A stretch of DNA of 62,123 nt from an uncultured Flavobacteriales bacterium (GTDB taxonomy: Bacteria > Bacteroidota > Bacteroidia > Flavobacteriales_D > Sanyastnellaceae), in the NCBI GenBank assembly GCA_905479115.1, contig CAJQLF010000024.1:1-62123 (forward strand). Reading direction: 5' to 3'. A program made the translations under genes and the position numbers. The notes under the pieces were generated by a model. It searched no databases and was not told the DNA's origin. It was given only the letters and a program-made list of their open reading frames with translations. Positions 43,411 through 51,842 of the stretch are shown in pieces. Numbering within the stretch: position 1 is the first letter of the stretch; each line of letters begins with the position of its first letter.

Positions 43411-44535
43411 TTAAGAATCGAGTTCAGCCATTTTTTTCTTCGAAGACTCAAACGAATCGTCCAATTCAATGGCTTTGGCATAACATGCACGGGCACTTTC
43501 GTTATCCCCTTTTTTCGCATAGAAATCACCCATGCTATCGTGAGCATTCGCTACATCAGGAGCCAAGCGTACATAACGCTTGAAGCAAATTTCCGCACTT
43601 TCCATGTCACCTTCGCGCATATTCAAATACCCTAAGAGGTTATTCGGCGCCCCCAGAGCTCCCCAGCGCTTCGCCGTTTGCTCCAAAATAAGCCGTGCTG
43701 CAGCAGCATCCACAGCCATCAAATGCCAAGCATACTGTATTTGAGTTAGCGGTGAATCAGATGCCAGAGCGTAGGCCTTTTGTGCATTCTCTAACTGATC
43801 CCCAAAAACATCTGAGTGCGACATGAAGTAATACTTTGTAGCAGAATCTTGGCTCTTCTCCACAGCCTCTGCAACATTCGCCTCCCACGCCTCTCCGTCT
43901 CCTGCAAACCAGGCTCGCCACAAAGATCCAACGTGTGCTAAGGCCATGGAAGGATCCATAGCTATGAGTGAATCCGAAACCTCACCAGCCGCAGATCCAT
44001 CGCCTTGAAGCGCCATCCACGCCATAGAATTACAAAGAGCTACGGCCCCTTCCACATCAGAATTGTTGGGGATGTAATTCTTAGCCAACTGTCCATGATC
44101 TTGATGAAACCAACGATCCCATCGAAGCCGATCACCATCTCGGACCACTGTACCATGAAACGATCGCTGTCCTACGGCACCCAGCGTATGAAAGTACATC
44201 ACTCCCATGACACTGGCAGCAGAACCATACAGCTGTACATCCATGACGTCCGCCTTCACCGAATCTTCAAAAAACCAAGCTCCGTCAACGTTTTCTAAGT
44301 TGGCATTTTTCGGCTCATCCTGATTTGTTGTGAAGTATTTGGTTTCAGATGACAACCCGGACTTGTAAGGTTCGACAGCTTCATCGAATCCCACCTGAGA
44401 TTCGATGTGATTGACAGCAAATTCCCTTACTTCCTGCTCGCTCAATGGAGTTGCGGAGTCCCCCGCACAACCGATGAGTGCCACAGCAAAAAGAACTCCA
44501 CTCAAGTACCACCCTGTTTTCATTCGAATTTTCAT
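43411..44535 (-). CDS. Tetratricopeptide-repeat lipoprotein
   Basis: About 374 residues from the ATG at 44535; the open frame starts at 44583, and an ATG at 44523 is an alternative. The signal GVLFAVALIGCAGD gives a lipid Cys. The N-terminal half (VREFAVNHIESQVGFDEAVE, FHTLGAVGQRSFHGTVVRDG) resembles a nuclear-transport-factor-2-like fold of the type found in secreted Bacteroidota proteins. The C-terminal part holds TPRs (LGYLNMREGDMESAEICFKR, AHDSMGDFYAKKGDNESARA). It lies 66 bp downstream of rplT and shares that strand, so read-through from the thrS operon is possible. Function unknown. Confidence 0.75.
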   Translation of the reverse strand: MKIRMKTGWYLSGVLFAVALIGCAGDSATPLSEQEVREFAVNHIESQVGFDEAVEPYKSGLSSETKYFTTNQDEPKNANLENVDGAWFFEDSVKADVMDVQLYGSAASVMGVMYFHTLGAVGQRSFHGTVVRDGDRLRWDRWFHQDHGQLAKNYIPNNSDVEGAVALCNSMAWMALQGDGSAAGEVSDSLIAMDPSMALAHVGSLWRAWFAGDGEAWEANVAEAVEKSQDSATKYYFMSHSDVFGDQLENAQKAYALASDSPLTQIQYAWHLMAVDAAAARLILEQTAKRWGALGAPNNLLGYLNMREGDMESAEICFKRYVRLAPDVANAHDSMGDFYAKKGDNESARACYAKAIELDDSFESSKKKMAELDS

Positions 44536-44601
44536 TTTTTGACGTGTTAATTTAATCACGCAATTATACGTGATTTGAGTCACAAATAACAGCCTGTGAA
44601 A

Positions 44602-44946
44602 TCACTTCACCTGATCAACCACAGCCTTAAAAGCCTCTGGGTGATTCATAGCCAAATCGGCTAGGACCTTTCTATTTAATTCGATTCCTTTCTTGGTGCA
44701 CTTTCCCATGAACTCGCTGTACGACATTCCATGCTGACGGGCACCCGCATTGATTCGTTGAATCCACAACGTGCGGAATTGACGCTTGCGTTGCTTCCGT
44801 CCTGAATAAGCATATAACAGTCCTTTTTCAACGGCGTTCTTTGCGACGGTCCAAACATTCTTCCGGGCACCGTAGTACCCTTTGGCCATCTTGAGGATTT
44901 TTTTTCGTCGAGTCCTCGATGCGACGGAATTGGTTGCTCTTGGCAT
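44602..44946 (-). CDS. rplT: 50S ribosomal protein L20
   Basis: 114 residues, normal length. The family N-terminus [20 protein letters not shown] and the blocks [40 protein letters not shown] and [18 protein letters not shown] are all present. L20 is an early assembly protein of the large subunit and a known autoregulator in some bacteria. It is the last gene of thrS-infC-rpmI-rplT, separated from rpmI by an unusually structured 101-bp gap. Confidence 0.97.
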   Translation of the reverse strand: MPRATNSVASRTRRKKILKMAKGYYGARKNVWTVAKNAVEKGLLYAYSGRKQRKRQFRTLWIQRINAGARQHGMSYSEFMGKCTKKGIELNRKVLADLAMNHPEAFKAVVDQVK

Positions 44947-44973
44947 TTTAAATTGTTTTTTTGGTAGACGGCG

Positions 44974-45027
44974 CTGGGTTAATCCAGGCTTCTGGGCCGG
45001 TTACCGGGTTCAACATGACCGGGTTCA
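44974..45027 (-). promoter_or_regulatory. Structured rpmI-rplT intergenic element (candidate L20 control site)
   Basis: This part of the 101-bp gap contains two direct copies of ACCGGGTTCA (45003-45012 and 45018-45027, 15-bp period), the near-perfect palindrome CCGGTTACCGG (44997-45007), and a small hairpin CTGG-GTTAAT-CCAG (44974-44987). L20 binding to an mRNA that imitates its rRNA site is known in E. coli and in Firmicutes; whether this element does the same is inference. Confidence 0.4.
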
Positions 45028-45047
45028 GTGGTAGACTTGCGGAGTGC

Positions 45048-45242
45048 TTATGCACAAAGTTGGCGCTTGATGCTTGGCACGTCAGCCTTGTCGACTGTCG
45101 TGGTGTGCGTCAAATTGCGCTTCTGCTTCGTGCCCTTCTTCGTCAAGATGTGACTCTTGAAGGCATGCTTCCGCTTGATCTTTCCACTCCCCGTAAACTT
45201 GAAACGCTTCTTCGCGCTTCCTTTGGTTTTCATCTTCGGCAT
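45048..45242 (-). CDS. rpmI: 50S ribosomal protein L35
   Basis: 64 residues, normal length. The highly basic sequence [20 protein letters not shown] followed by [20 protein letters not shown] is the standard L35 pattern. It starts 20 bp after infC. With infC and rplT it is one of the most conserved bacterial operons. Confidence 0.96.
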   Translation of the reverse strand: MPKMKTKGSAKKRFKFTGSGKIKRKHAFKSHILTKKGTKQKRNLTHTTTVDKADVPSIKRQLCA

Positions 45243-45262
45243 GGCCTTAGATTTTTAATTGA

Positions 45263-45817
45263 TTATTTCTTCGTCGGATTGAATAAGACGGTCATTCGCT
45301 TCCCCTCGAGCTTTGGCAGCTGTTCCACTGTTCCAAATTCTTCGAGTTCCTGCGCAAACTTTAGAAGTAAAATCTCTCCACGCTCCTTGAAGACAATGGT
45401 TCGACCTCGAAAGAAAACATACGCCTTCAACTTGGAGCCTTCTTGCAGAAATTTCTTCGCGTGCTTCAATTTGAATTGAAAATCGTGGTCATCGGTGTTC
45501 GGACCAAACCGAATTTCCTTCACAACCACTTTTTGCTGCTTCGCTTTTATTTCCTTCTGCTTCTTCTTTTGGTCGTACAAGAACTTCTTGTATTCAATGA
45601 CACGGCAAACAGGTGGGTCAGCATTGGGCGAAATTTCGACCAAATCTAAACCCAACTCGCGTGCCAATTGGATCGCATCAGTGGTTCGCATGACGGCAGG
45701 TTCAACATTGTCCCCTACCACACGTACCTCTGCCACTTCAATTTTTTCATTGATTCGGTGAAGATCTTCTCTCCTGACGCGGCCCCGATAAGGGGTCCTT
45801 TTTCTTCTAATGGCTAT
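45263..45817 (-). CDS. infC: Translation initiation factor IF-3, apparent AUA start
   Basis: 184 residues if read from the AUA codon at 45817. A GTG at 45736 would remove essential sequence: the in-frame codons before it read [20 protein letters not shown] then [19 protein letters not shown], the usual Bacteroidota IF-3 N-terminus. No ATG, GTG or TTG occurs in that extension, so initiation must use AUA (45817, giving M-A-I-R-R) or the AUU at 45811. The rest is standard: [58 protein letters not shown]-3 rejects non-canonical start codons, so such a start would allow feedback control. It lies 26 bp after thrS. Confidence 0.85.
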   Translation of the reverse strand: MAIRRKRTPYRGRVRREDLHRINEKIEVAEVRVVGDNVEPAVMRTTDAIQLARELGLDLVEISPNADPPVCRVIEYKKFLYDQKKKQKEIKAKQQKVVVKEIRFGPNTDDHDFQFKLKHAKKFLQEGSKLKAYVFFRGRTIVFKERGEILLLKFAQELEEFGTVEQLPKLEGKRMTVLFNPTKK

Positions 45818-45842
45818 AACGCTCGGGTTTTAAATGATACAT
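45807..45842 (-). CDS. Possible 11-codon leader ORF overlapping the infC start
   Basis: ATG at 45842, stop TAG at 45807-45809, encoding [11 protein letters not shown] in a different frame from infC. It starts one base after the thrS stop, preceded by AAGGAG 4 bp away, the best Shine-Dalgarno-like site in this region. Its stop lies 6 bases past the infC AUA, so a terminating ribosome would be next to that start. It may be chance; no conservation data. Confidence 0.25.
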   Translation of the reverse strand: MYHLKPERYSH

Positions 45843-45843
45843 C

Positions 45844-47781
45844 TCACTCCTTTAGCATCGCTGCGATTTCCGAACGGATGTGTTCGGCAAAGGCTTCGAC
45901 GCTCATACCTCCCAAGTCCCCTTCTCCCTGCCTTCGCACAGAGACGGTTCCTTCTTTGGCCTCATTTTCTCCCAGTATGAGCATGTAAGGCACCTTTTCC
46001 AATTCAGCATCGCGAATCTTCTTGCCCACCTTCTCAGACCGGTCGTCAACGAGGGCGCGAATATCGTGATTTTCAAGGACTTTTGAAACCCTTTCTGCAT
46101 ATTCGTTGAAACGGTCCGATATCGGCAGGATTTTCACTTGTTCTGGCGTGAGCCACAAGGGGAACTTCCCTGCACAATGCTCGATTAAAATGGCCACAAA
46201 TCGTTCCATCGATCCAAATGGAGCTCGGTGGATCATTACAGGACGGTGTTTGGCGTTGTCTGCTCCAACATACTCCAGCTCAAAACGCTCCGGCAAATTG
46301 TAATCGATTTGAACCGTACCCAACTGCCATTTCCGTCCAATTGCGTCGCGTACCATGAAATCAAGTTTCGGTCCGTAGAAGGCAGCTTCGCCGAGCTCTA
46401 CCACGGTTTTCAAGCCCTTTTCATCGGCCACTTCTTGGATGGCCTTTTCGGCATTGTTCCAATTTTCATCCGCACCAATGTACTTATCTGGGTTCTCCGG
46501 ATCGCGCAAGCTCACCTGAACTATGAAGTCCTCAAACTTCAGCGTCCGGAAGATGTACAAGACCAAATCAATCACCTGGCTCACCTCCTTCTTCACCTGG
46601 TCGACCGTGCAAAAAATGTGCGCGTCGTCCTGGGTGAAACCGCGCACGCGGGTCAGTCCATGCAATTCCCCTGATTGCTCATAGCGATAAACGGTGCCAA
46701 ATTCCGCAAAACGCACCGGCAAGTCACGATAACTGCGCGGACGTGCCTTGAATATCTCACAATGGTGAGGACAATTCATCGGCTTGAGCAAGTACTCTTC
46801 ACCTTCTGCTGGGGTGCTGATGGGCTGAAAACTATCTTCACCGTACTTGGCATAGTGGCCACTCGTGATGTACAATTCCTTGTTGCCTATGTGCGGGGTA
46901 ATCACAGGCTCGTAACCGGCTTTTCGCTGCGCATTCTTCAGAAAAGCTTCCAATCGCATCCGAAGATCTGCGCCTTTGGGCAACCAAAGTGGCAGCCCTT
47001 GACCGACTTTTTCAGAGAAATGAAACAAGTCCATCTCCTTGCCCAGCTTACGATGATCTCGTGCCTTTGCTTGAACCAACAATTCCAAGTAAGCATTGAG
47101 TTCTTGCTTCTTGGGAAAAGTAATCGCGTAAACACGCGTCAACTGTTTGTTGGAATCATCTCCCTTCCAATATGCACCAGCAATGGCCATAACTTTCACC
47201 GCCTTGACAAACCCCGTGTGCGGCATATGGGGTCCTCTGCACAAATCGGTGAAATTGCCCTGCTTATAAAAAGTAATGGTCCCGTCTTCAAGACCTTCCA
47301 GCAGATCTAACTTGTATTCGTCGTCCTTCTCTTTGAAGTATTGAATCGCAGCTGCCTTGGACATTTCTGACCGGACAAACGGATTCTTTTGTTTGGCCAA
47401 CTCCATCATCTTGGCCTCTATCGCCGGGAAATCCTTGTCGGAAATGGTGTGCTCGCCAAAATCTACGTCGTAATAAAAACCGTTCTCAATCGGTGGACCA
47501 ACCCAGAACTTGACCCCGGGGTACATTGCTTCGAGTGCTTCGGCCAAAAGATGGGCAGAACTATGCCACATCGTTCGCTTGCCCTCGTCGTCGTTCCACG
47601 TCAGCAACTTCAAAGCAGCGTCCTCATCAATAGGTCGTTGGGGGTCCCATACCTCACCATTGATTTCGGCTGCCAAAACATTTCGAGCAAGCCCCTCGCT
47701 AATGCCCATCGCCACGTCGAGCGCAGTGGTCCCTTTTTCAACTTGTCGCTGAGATCCGTCTGGTAAGGTGATGTTGATCAT
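45844..47781 (-). CDS. thrS: Threonyl-tRNA synthetase
   Basis: 645 residues, full length. Domains in order: TGS ([20 protein letters not shown]), editing domain ([20 protein letters not shown] with HSSAH zinc/editing histidines; [19 protein letters not shown]), catalytic class II core (motif 2 [21 protein letters not shown]; the zinc Cys in [34 protein letters not shown]) and anticodon-binding domain ([20 protein letters not shown]). It heads thrS-infC-rpmI-rplT and has a perfect -7 box 26 bp upstream of its ATG. Confidence 0.97.
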   Translation of the reverse strand: MINITLPDGSQRQVEKGTTALDVAMGISEGLARNVLAAEINGEVWDPQRPIDEDAALKLLTWNDDEGKRTMWHSSAHLLAEALEAMYPGVKFWVGPPIENGFYYDVDFGEHTISDKDFPAIEAKMMELAKQKNPFVRSEMSKAAAIQYFKEKDDEYKLDLLEGLEDGTITFYKQGNFTDLCRGPHMPHTGFVKAVKVMAIAGAYWKGDDSNKQLTRVYAITFPKKQELNAYLELLVQAKARDHRKLGKEMDLFHFSEKVGQGLPLWLPKGADLRMRLEAFLKNAQRKAGYEPVITPHIGNKELYITSGHYAKYGEDSFQPISTPAEGEEYLLKPMNCPHHCEIFKARPRSYRDLPVRFAEFGTVYRYEQSGELHGLTRVRGFTQDDAHIFCTVDQVKKEVSQVIDLVLYIFRTLKFEDFIVQVSLRDPENPDKYIGADENWNNAEKAIQEVADEKGLKTVVELGEAAFYGPKLDFMVRDAIGRKWQLGTVQIDYNLPERFELEYVGADNAKHRPVMIHRAPFGSMERFVAILIEHCAGKFPLWLTPEQVKILPISDRFNEYAERVSKVLENHDIRALVDDRSEKVGKKIRDAELEKVPYMLILGENEAKEGTVSVRRQGEGDLGGMSVEAFAEHIRSEIAAMLKE

Positions 47782-47807
47782 GGTGCTTTCGCTCTAAATT
47801 TCGTGTG

Positions 47808-47815
47808 CAAAGATA
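47808..47815 (-). promoter_or_regulatory. Bacteroidota -7 box TATCTTTG for the thrS operon
   Basis: Exact TAnnTTTG match on the minus strand, 26 bp before the ATG at 47781. The leader is too short for a T-box or tRNA-like operator, so E. coli-type ThrRS feedback is unlikely. Confidence 0.65.
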
Positions 47816-47861
47816 CGACCTTGATCGCAGCGGAAAGGCAAGATAAGCGGACTTTCGAACG

Positions 47862-48380
47862 TCAAGACGTTGGTTTGAAACGCACATCATCCCAAGCCTT
47901 CACGTGCCAATGCACCATCGCCTTTGCGACCTCTTTTCCCTCTCGATCTTTGAGAATGGATTCCATCTGAAAGCGCGCAGCCCCGTCGGTGGCTTCTTCC
48001 ATCATCGTCGAAATTTCAGCAGCCAAAGTCGCAGGGATCTCAGCGTGGGCCGTACAATCCCCCTTGGCAGGTCGCCGCACATAATTCACTTCCAATCTAT
48101 TCATAATCAATCGATAAGAAGACATATCGAACCGCGAAAGGACGGCCATTCCGGAGCAAAATTCACACGCTGTCGCTATGGCGCAAGCATGCATTCCCTT
48201 GAGGTGGTTTTGATTGGCCCTTCGCGAAGGCAGCATGACCTGGACAGCTCCCGCGTCAAATGATCGGATCCGAATACCGTGCGGGGCATTGAACGGAAGA
48301 ATTCGTCTAAAAATCGCATTGAGCCAAAAGAATTGACCTCGTTTTGCCCGCTCCAAGGCCCAATTGAATGCTCGTTGCAT
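47862..48380 (-). CDS. DUF4442 domain protein, hot-dog thioesterase-like
   Basis: 172 residues from the ATG at 48380, which overlaps the upstream stop (TGATG); a GTG one codon earlier is possible. Signatures are FRRILPFNAPHGIRIRSFDA, VQVMLPSRRANQNHLKGMHA and CAIATACEFCSGMAVLSRF, typical of DUF4442 proteins in the hot-dog fold superfamily that handle acyl-CoA. No substrate is indicated. It is the second gene of a two-gene unit with the MazG-like gene. Confidence 0.85.
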   Translation of the reverse strand: MQRAFNWALERAKRGQFFWLNAIFRRILPFNAPHGIRIRSFDAGAVQVMLPSRRANQNHLKGMHACAIATACEFCSGMAVLSRFDMSSYRLIMNRLEVNYVRRPAKGDCTAHAEIPATLAAEISTMMEEATDGAARFQMESILKDREGKEVAKAMVHWHVKAWDDVRFKPTS

Positions 48381-48799
48381 CACTCCACTATATCCCCGGT
48401 GAGCACGGCAGCGATATTTGGCCTGAAATAATCAGGGCCTTTCATGACTTTTCCGTCTTCGCGGTAAATGGGTTGGCCGTCAGCGCCAAGTTTGGACATG
48501 TTGCTCGATTGAATTTCCATGAAGACCTCTTCGATAACATGTTGCATACCATGGCTCAAAATCGTTCCGCACAAGATATACAATTGATCCCCCAGCGCAT
48601 CGGCAATTTCAACTGCATCGCCTGCCAATGCCGCTTCGAGGTATTCTTCGTTTTCCTCTGCCATCAGCCGATGCCGCAAGCGCACTGTGTTTTCGTGCAA
48701 TTGGCCTTGAGGAGACTCCGCGTTGGCAATGCCAAATGAATCGTGGAATTCTCTGACGCAATCAATCAAGGTGGTGAAGTCGTGTTTTTTTTTGTTCAT
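48380..48799 (-). CDS. MazG-like NTP pyrophosphohydrolase family protein
   Basis: 139 residues. The all-alpha NTP-PPase pattern is visible: RLRHRLMAEENEEYLEAALA (E-x2-E-E-type metal site) and AGDAVEIADALGDQLYILCG (E-x3-D), with the C-terminal EDGKVMKGPDYFRPNIAAVL that marks the phosphoribosyl-ATP-pyrophosphohydrolase-like subgroup found in Bacteroidota. It probably hydrolyses nucleotide triphosphates as house-cleaning. It is divergent from the moxR gene, with about 80 bp between starts. Confidence 0.85.
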   Translation of the reverse strand: MNKKKHDFTTLIDCVREFHDSFGIANAESPQGQLHENTVRLRHRLMAEENEEYLEAALAGDAVEIADALGDQLYILCGTILSHGMQHVIEEVFMEIQSSNMSKLGADGQPIYREDGKVMKGPDYFRPNIAAVLTGDIVE

Positions 48800-48853
48800 G
48801 ACGCTTTAACATGATTTTATGAAGTTGACCCAACCCGGCTCAAGCCCGAAAGG

Positions 48854-48861
48854 TATATTCG
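48854..48861 (+). promoter_or_regulatory. Candidate -7 box TATATTCG for the bat operon
   Basis: TATATTCG, 7 of 8 matches to TAnnTTTG, 17 bp before the ATG at 48879. It supports that start over the open-frame ATG at 48819. Confidence 0.5.
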
Positions 48862-48878
48862 CGGGACCTCGAAGTCAA

Positions 48879-49985
48879 ATGTCAAAGGAATCTAACCAAA
48901 TGGATCAAGAATCGAATCAATTTTCGAGCGAAATAGAAGCAACAGCAGCGACTGATGTGGTAACCAATGAAACCACTGCAGCGCCATCCTCTTCTGCTCC
49001 AGACATTCGCGCATTGAATGAGCGCATCGGAAAGGCAAGTCAATTTATTGATTTGCTCCGCATGGAACTTAACAAAGTCATCGTGGGCCAAAGCCACATG
49101 GTAGATCGCCTGCTTATTGGCTTACTTGGAAACGGACACGTATTGCTTGAAGGTGTCCCCGGTTTGGCAAAAACTCTCGCAATCAAGAGCCTGTCCGAAT
49201 CCATTGAAGGACAATTTAGTCGCATCCAATTCACGCCGGATTTGCTTCCAGCTGATTTGGTTGGCACCATGATTTACAACCAAAAATCCGAATCATTCAG
49301 TGTGAAGAAGGGGCCGATTTTCGCCAATTTTGTTTTGGCTGACGAGATTAACCGAGCTCCGGCCAAAGTGCAAAGCGCGCTCCTCGAGGCGATGCAAGAG
49401 CGTCAGGTAACCATTGGACCTGAGTCGTACCCCTTGCCGAGCCCCTTTCTTGTGCTCGCTACACAAAATCCAGTCGAGCAGGAAGGGACCTACCCCCTTC
49501 CCGAGGCTCAAGTAGATCGCTTTCTCCTGAAAGTGGTCATCGGATACCCGACCAAATCAGAAGAACAGAAAATCGTTCGGGCCAACTTGTCACCCGAGGG
49601 TTTACCGAAGCCGCATCCCGTCGTGAAACCAAGCGATGTGATCCAAGCGCGGAAGCTCGTTAAGGAAATTTACCTGGACGAAAAAATTGAGCGGTACATC
49701 GTTGACTTGGTTTTCGCTACTCGAGAGCCGGGTCAGTATGGTATGGGCCATCTTTCCCAATTGATTAATTTCGGAGCATCTCCGCGGGCCAGCATCGGTC
49801 TGGGGGTGGCATCCAAAGCACACGCGTTCTTGAATCACCGGGGCTATGTGACTCCCGAAGATGTGCGTGCCGTGGCTATGGACGTGATGCGACACCGCAT
49901 AGGCTTGACGTTCGAGGCCGAGGCCGAAAACATCAGCACAGAGCAAATCGTCACCGAAATCATGGACAACGTTCAGGTGCCGTGA
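48879..49985 (+). CDS. MoxR family AAA+ ATPase
   Basis: 368 residues from the ATG at 48879; an upstream in-frame ATG at 48819 would lie before the promoter box. A ~40-residue acidic Ser/Thr/Ala-rich N-terminus precedes the ATPase core: Walker A GVPGLAKT (92-99), Walker B FVLADEINRA (151-160), sensor ATQNPVEQEGTYPLPEAQVD and the C-terminal lid (PRASIGLGVASKAHAFLNHR). MoxR proteins act as chaperones that load metals or assemble partners with VWA domains. It heads the operon of DUF58, BatA, BatB, BatC, BatD and BatE, where it is thought to act on them. Confidence 0.95.
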   Translation: MSKESNQMDQESNQFSSEIEATAATDVVTNETTAAPSSSAPDIRALNERIGKASQFIDLLRMELNKVIVGQSHMVDRLLIGLLGNGHVLLEGVPGLAKTLAIKSLSESIEGQFSRIQFTPDLLPADLVGTMIYNQKSESFSVKKGPIFANFVLADEINRAPAKVQSALLEAMQERQVTIGPESYPLPSPFLVLATQNPVEQEGTYPLPEAQVDRFLLKVVIGYPTKSEEQKIVRANLSPEGLPKPHPVVKPSDVIQARKLVKEIYLDEKIERYIVDLVFATREPGQYGMGHLSQLINFGASPRASIGLGVASKAHAFLNHRGYVTPEDVRAVAMDVMRHRIGLTFEAEAENISTEQIVTEIMDNVQVP

Positions 49986-50014
49986 GGCGAGCCTGAGCCG
50001 TGCAATCCCGCAAC

Positions 50015-50881
50015 ATGGACACAGCAGAACTGATTCAGCGTGTACGCCGGGTAGAATTAAAAACCCGAGGGTTGAGCGACAGGATCTTCTCTGGAGAATA
50101 CCACAGCGCGTTCAAAGGACGCGGCATGGCCTTTAGTGAAAACCGTGAATATCAGCACGGCGATGAAATCCGAACGATTGATTGGAACGTAACTGCCCGC
50201 ATGGGACACCCCTATGTCAAGGTCTTTGAAGAGGAGCGCGAACTGACTGTTTTTCTGCTCATTGATGTAAGCGGATCCAATTCAACGGGGACCCGTCAAA
50301 AAAGCAAGCGAGATTTAATCACTGAATTAAGCGCATTGCTGGCGTTCAGCGCCATGGGCAATAATGATAAGGTGGGGGCGATTTTATTCAGTGATCGGAT
50401 TGAACGATTCATCCCTCCAAAGAAAGGGCGGTCGCATATCCTGCGCATCATTCGAGAAATCATTGAGATTGAGCCGGAGGGCAAAGGCACCGACATCGAC
50501 TCCGCACTCAGTCACTTTTTGTCGGCTATGAAAAAAAGGACCATCGCCTTTCTCATTTCAGATTTTCGAGATCAAGGCTTTGACAAAACGCTCCGCCAAG
50601 CGGGCAGAAAGCATGATTTAGTCGCCCTGCGGGTCACCGATCCCCTCGACCGATTGCTCCCTTCGGTTGGGTGGATCATGGTGCAAGATCCGGAAACCGG
50701 ACACGCCAAATGGGTCTTTACCGGACGAAGAAAGACCCGTGAAAATCACGCCAAACAAGAAAAAATCCGCGAAGCGGAATTGAAGGCAACGTTTGCTCGA
50801 TCGGGAGTGGATCAAGCGGTGCTCTGCACGGACCGGCCCTATGTCCAACCTTTGATGCAATTATTTGATCGCCGTGGATAA
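50015..50881 (+). CDS. DUF58 domain protein
   Basis: 288 residues from the ATG at 50015; the GTG at 50000 adds five residues and is less likely since the family starts MDT-ELL-like. The domain signature SGEYHSAFKGRGMAFSENRE, YQHGDEIRTIDWNVTARMG is intact, and a VWA-like metal motif DVSGS lies at 84-88. It is a cytoplasmic partner of the MoxR ATPase. It is 29 bp after moxR; the next gene starts before its stop. Confidence 0.93.
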   Translation: MDTAELIQRVRRVELKTRGLSDRIFSGEYHSAFKGRGMAFSENREYQHGDEIRTIDWNVTARMGHPYVKVFEEERELTVFLLIDVSGSNSTGTRQKSKRDLITELSALLAFSAMGNNDKVGAILFSDRIERFIPPKKGRSHILRIIREIIEIEPEGKGTDIDSALSHFLSAMKKRTIAFLISDFRDQGFDKTLRQAGRKHDLVALRVTDPLDRLLPSVGWIMVQDPETGHAKWVFTGRRKTRENHAKQEKIREAELKATFARSGVDQAVLCTDRPYVQPLMQLFDRRG

Positions 50882-51842
50882 GAAAAACCAGATCAATAAG
50901 TGGAGCCTGACGCTCTTGATGGCAACTGGAATTTGCTCCGCATCAGCCCAGTCTGTGACACAGGTGTTGGACACCAATGTCATTGCCATTGGCGAACCAA
51001 CAGCGTTGCACATGTATGCTGACTGGGATGTATCCAAGGGACCCGGTTCGTTTACCTGGCCTACCTGGAACGACACCCTTCCGGGCGGATTGGAAATTTT
51101 GGAACGGCTTCCTCTGGATACCCTAGCTCTAGAAGCTTTGGAATATCAGAACATCATTCGGGTAGAGCAAACCTTCCTGGTTACCAGTTGGGACAGTGGA
51201 TTTCGGGCGATTCCTCCTGTTCAATTGGTCTGGAACGACACCGACACATTGGCTTCAAACCCCTTGTTGCTCGAGGTCAGACTCAGCCCCCCGGGAGAAG
51301 CGGGGAAAATTGCAGCCCCGGCACAAATCAAGCAAGTCGAATGGACCTGGCAAGAAAAAGCGAGAAAATGGCTGCCGCTCCTTCTTGCCATTTTGGCGTT
51401 GGCAGGTCTGGCCTACTGGCTTATTCGAAAAATCAAAAACAAGCCAAGCATTCCTGTTGCCGACGAGACTCAACCTGAGCCACTTGAGCCTGCCCATATC
51501 ATCGCACTGCGTGAGCTGGAACGCGTCCAAACCGAAGCGATTTGGAAGCAAGGACGAGTGAAGGAGCACCATGCCGCAGTGAGCCTCATCTTGCGCGCTT
51601 ATTTCGAAGGGCGATTTGCTTTCCCAGCCATGGAACGATCCACGGATGAAATCCGAAGCGGTTTGACCTTACTGCCTCTTAAAAAGGAAGAGCAAGAGCT
51701 GGTCTTTGAAGTCTTGGCCCTGACGGATCTGGTCAAATTCGCCAAGTTGACTCCGAGTGCAGATGACCACCATCGCATCATCGAGCGCAGCATGCGTTTT
51801 GTTGAACTCACCGCAATTCACCCCACTGAATCCCCCGAATAA
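50874..51842 (+). CDS. Bat-operon membrane protein between DUF58 and BatA (DUF4381-like)
   Basis: About 322 residues from the GTG at 50874; a TTG at 50865 is the longer option. A signal peptide (SLTLLMATGICSASAQ) is followed by a beta-rich ~140-residue region. A transmembrane helix comes next (LLLAILALAGLAYWLI, about residues 168-183), then a basic/helical cytoplasmic part with HIIALRELERVQTEAIWKQG and YFEGRFAFPAMERSTDEI, similar to DUF4381 proteins often seen beside MoxR/BatA. Topology suggests a periplasmic sensor half and cytoplasmic contact with MoxR or BatA. The stop overlaps batA (TAATG). Confidence 0.75.
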   Translation: MDKKNQINKWSLTLLMATGICSASAQSVTQVLDTNVIAIGEPTALHMYADWDVSKGPGSFTWPTWNDTLPGGLEILERLPLDTLALEALEYQNIIRVEQTFLVTSWDSGFRAIPPVQLVWNDTDTLASNPLLLEVRLSPPGEAGKIAAPAQIKQVEWTWQEKARKWLPLLLAILALAGLAYWLIRKIKNKPSIPVADETQPEPLEPAHIIALRELERVQTEAIWKQGRVKEHHAAVSLILRAYFEGRFAFPAMERSTDEIRSGLTLLPLKKEEQELVFEVLALTDLVKFAKLTPSADDHHRIIERSMRFVELTAIHPTESPE

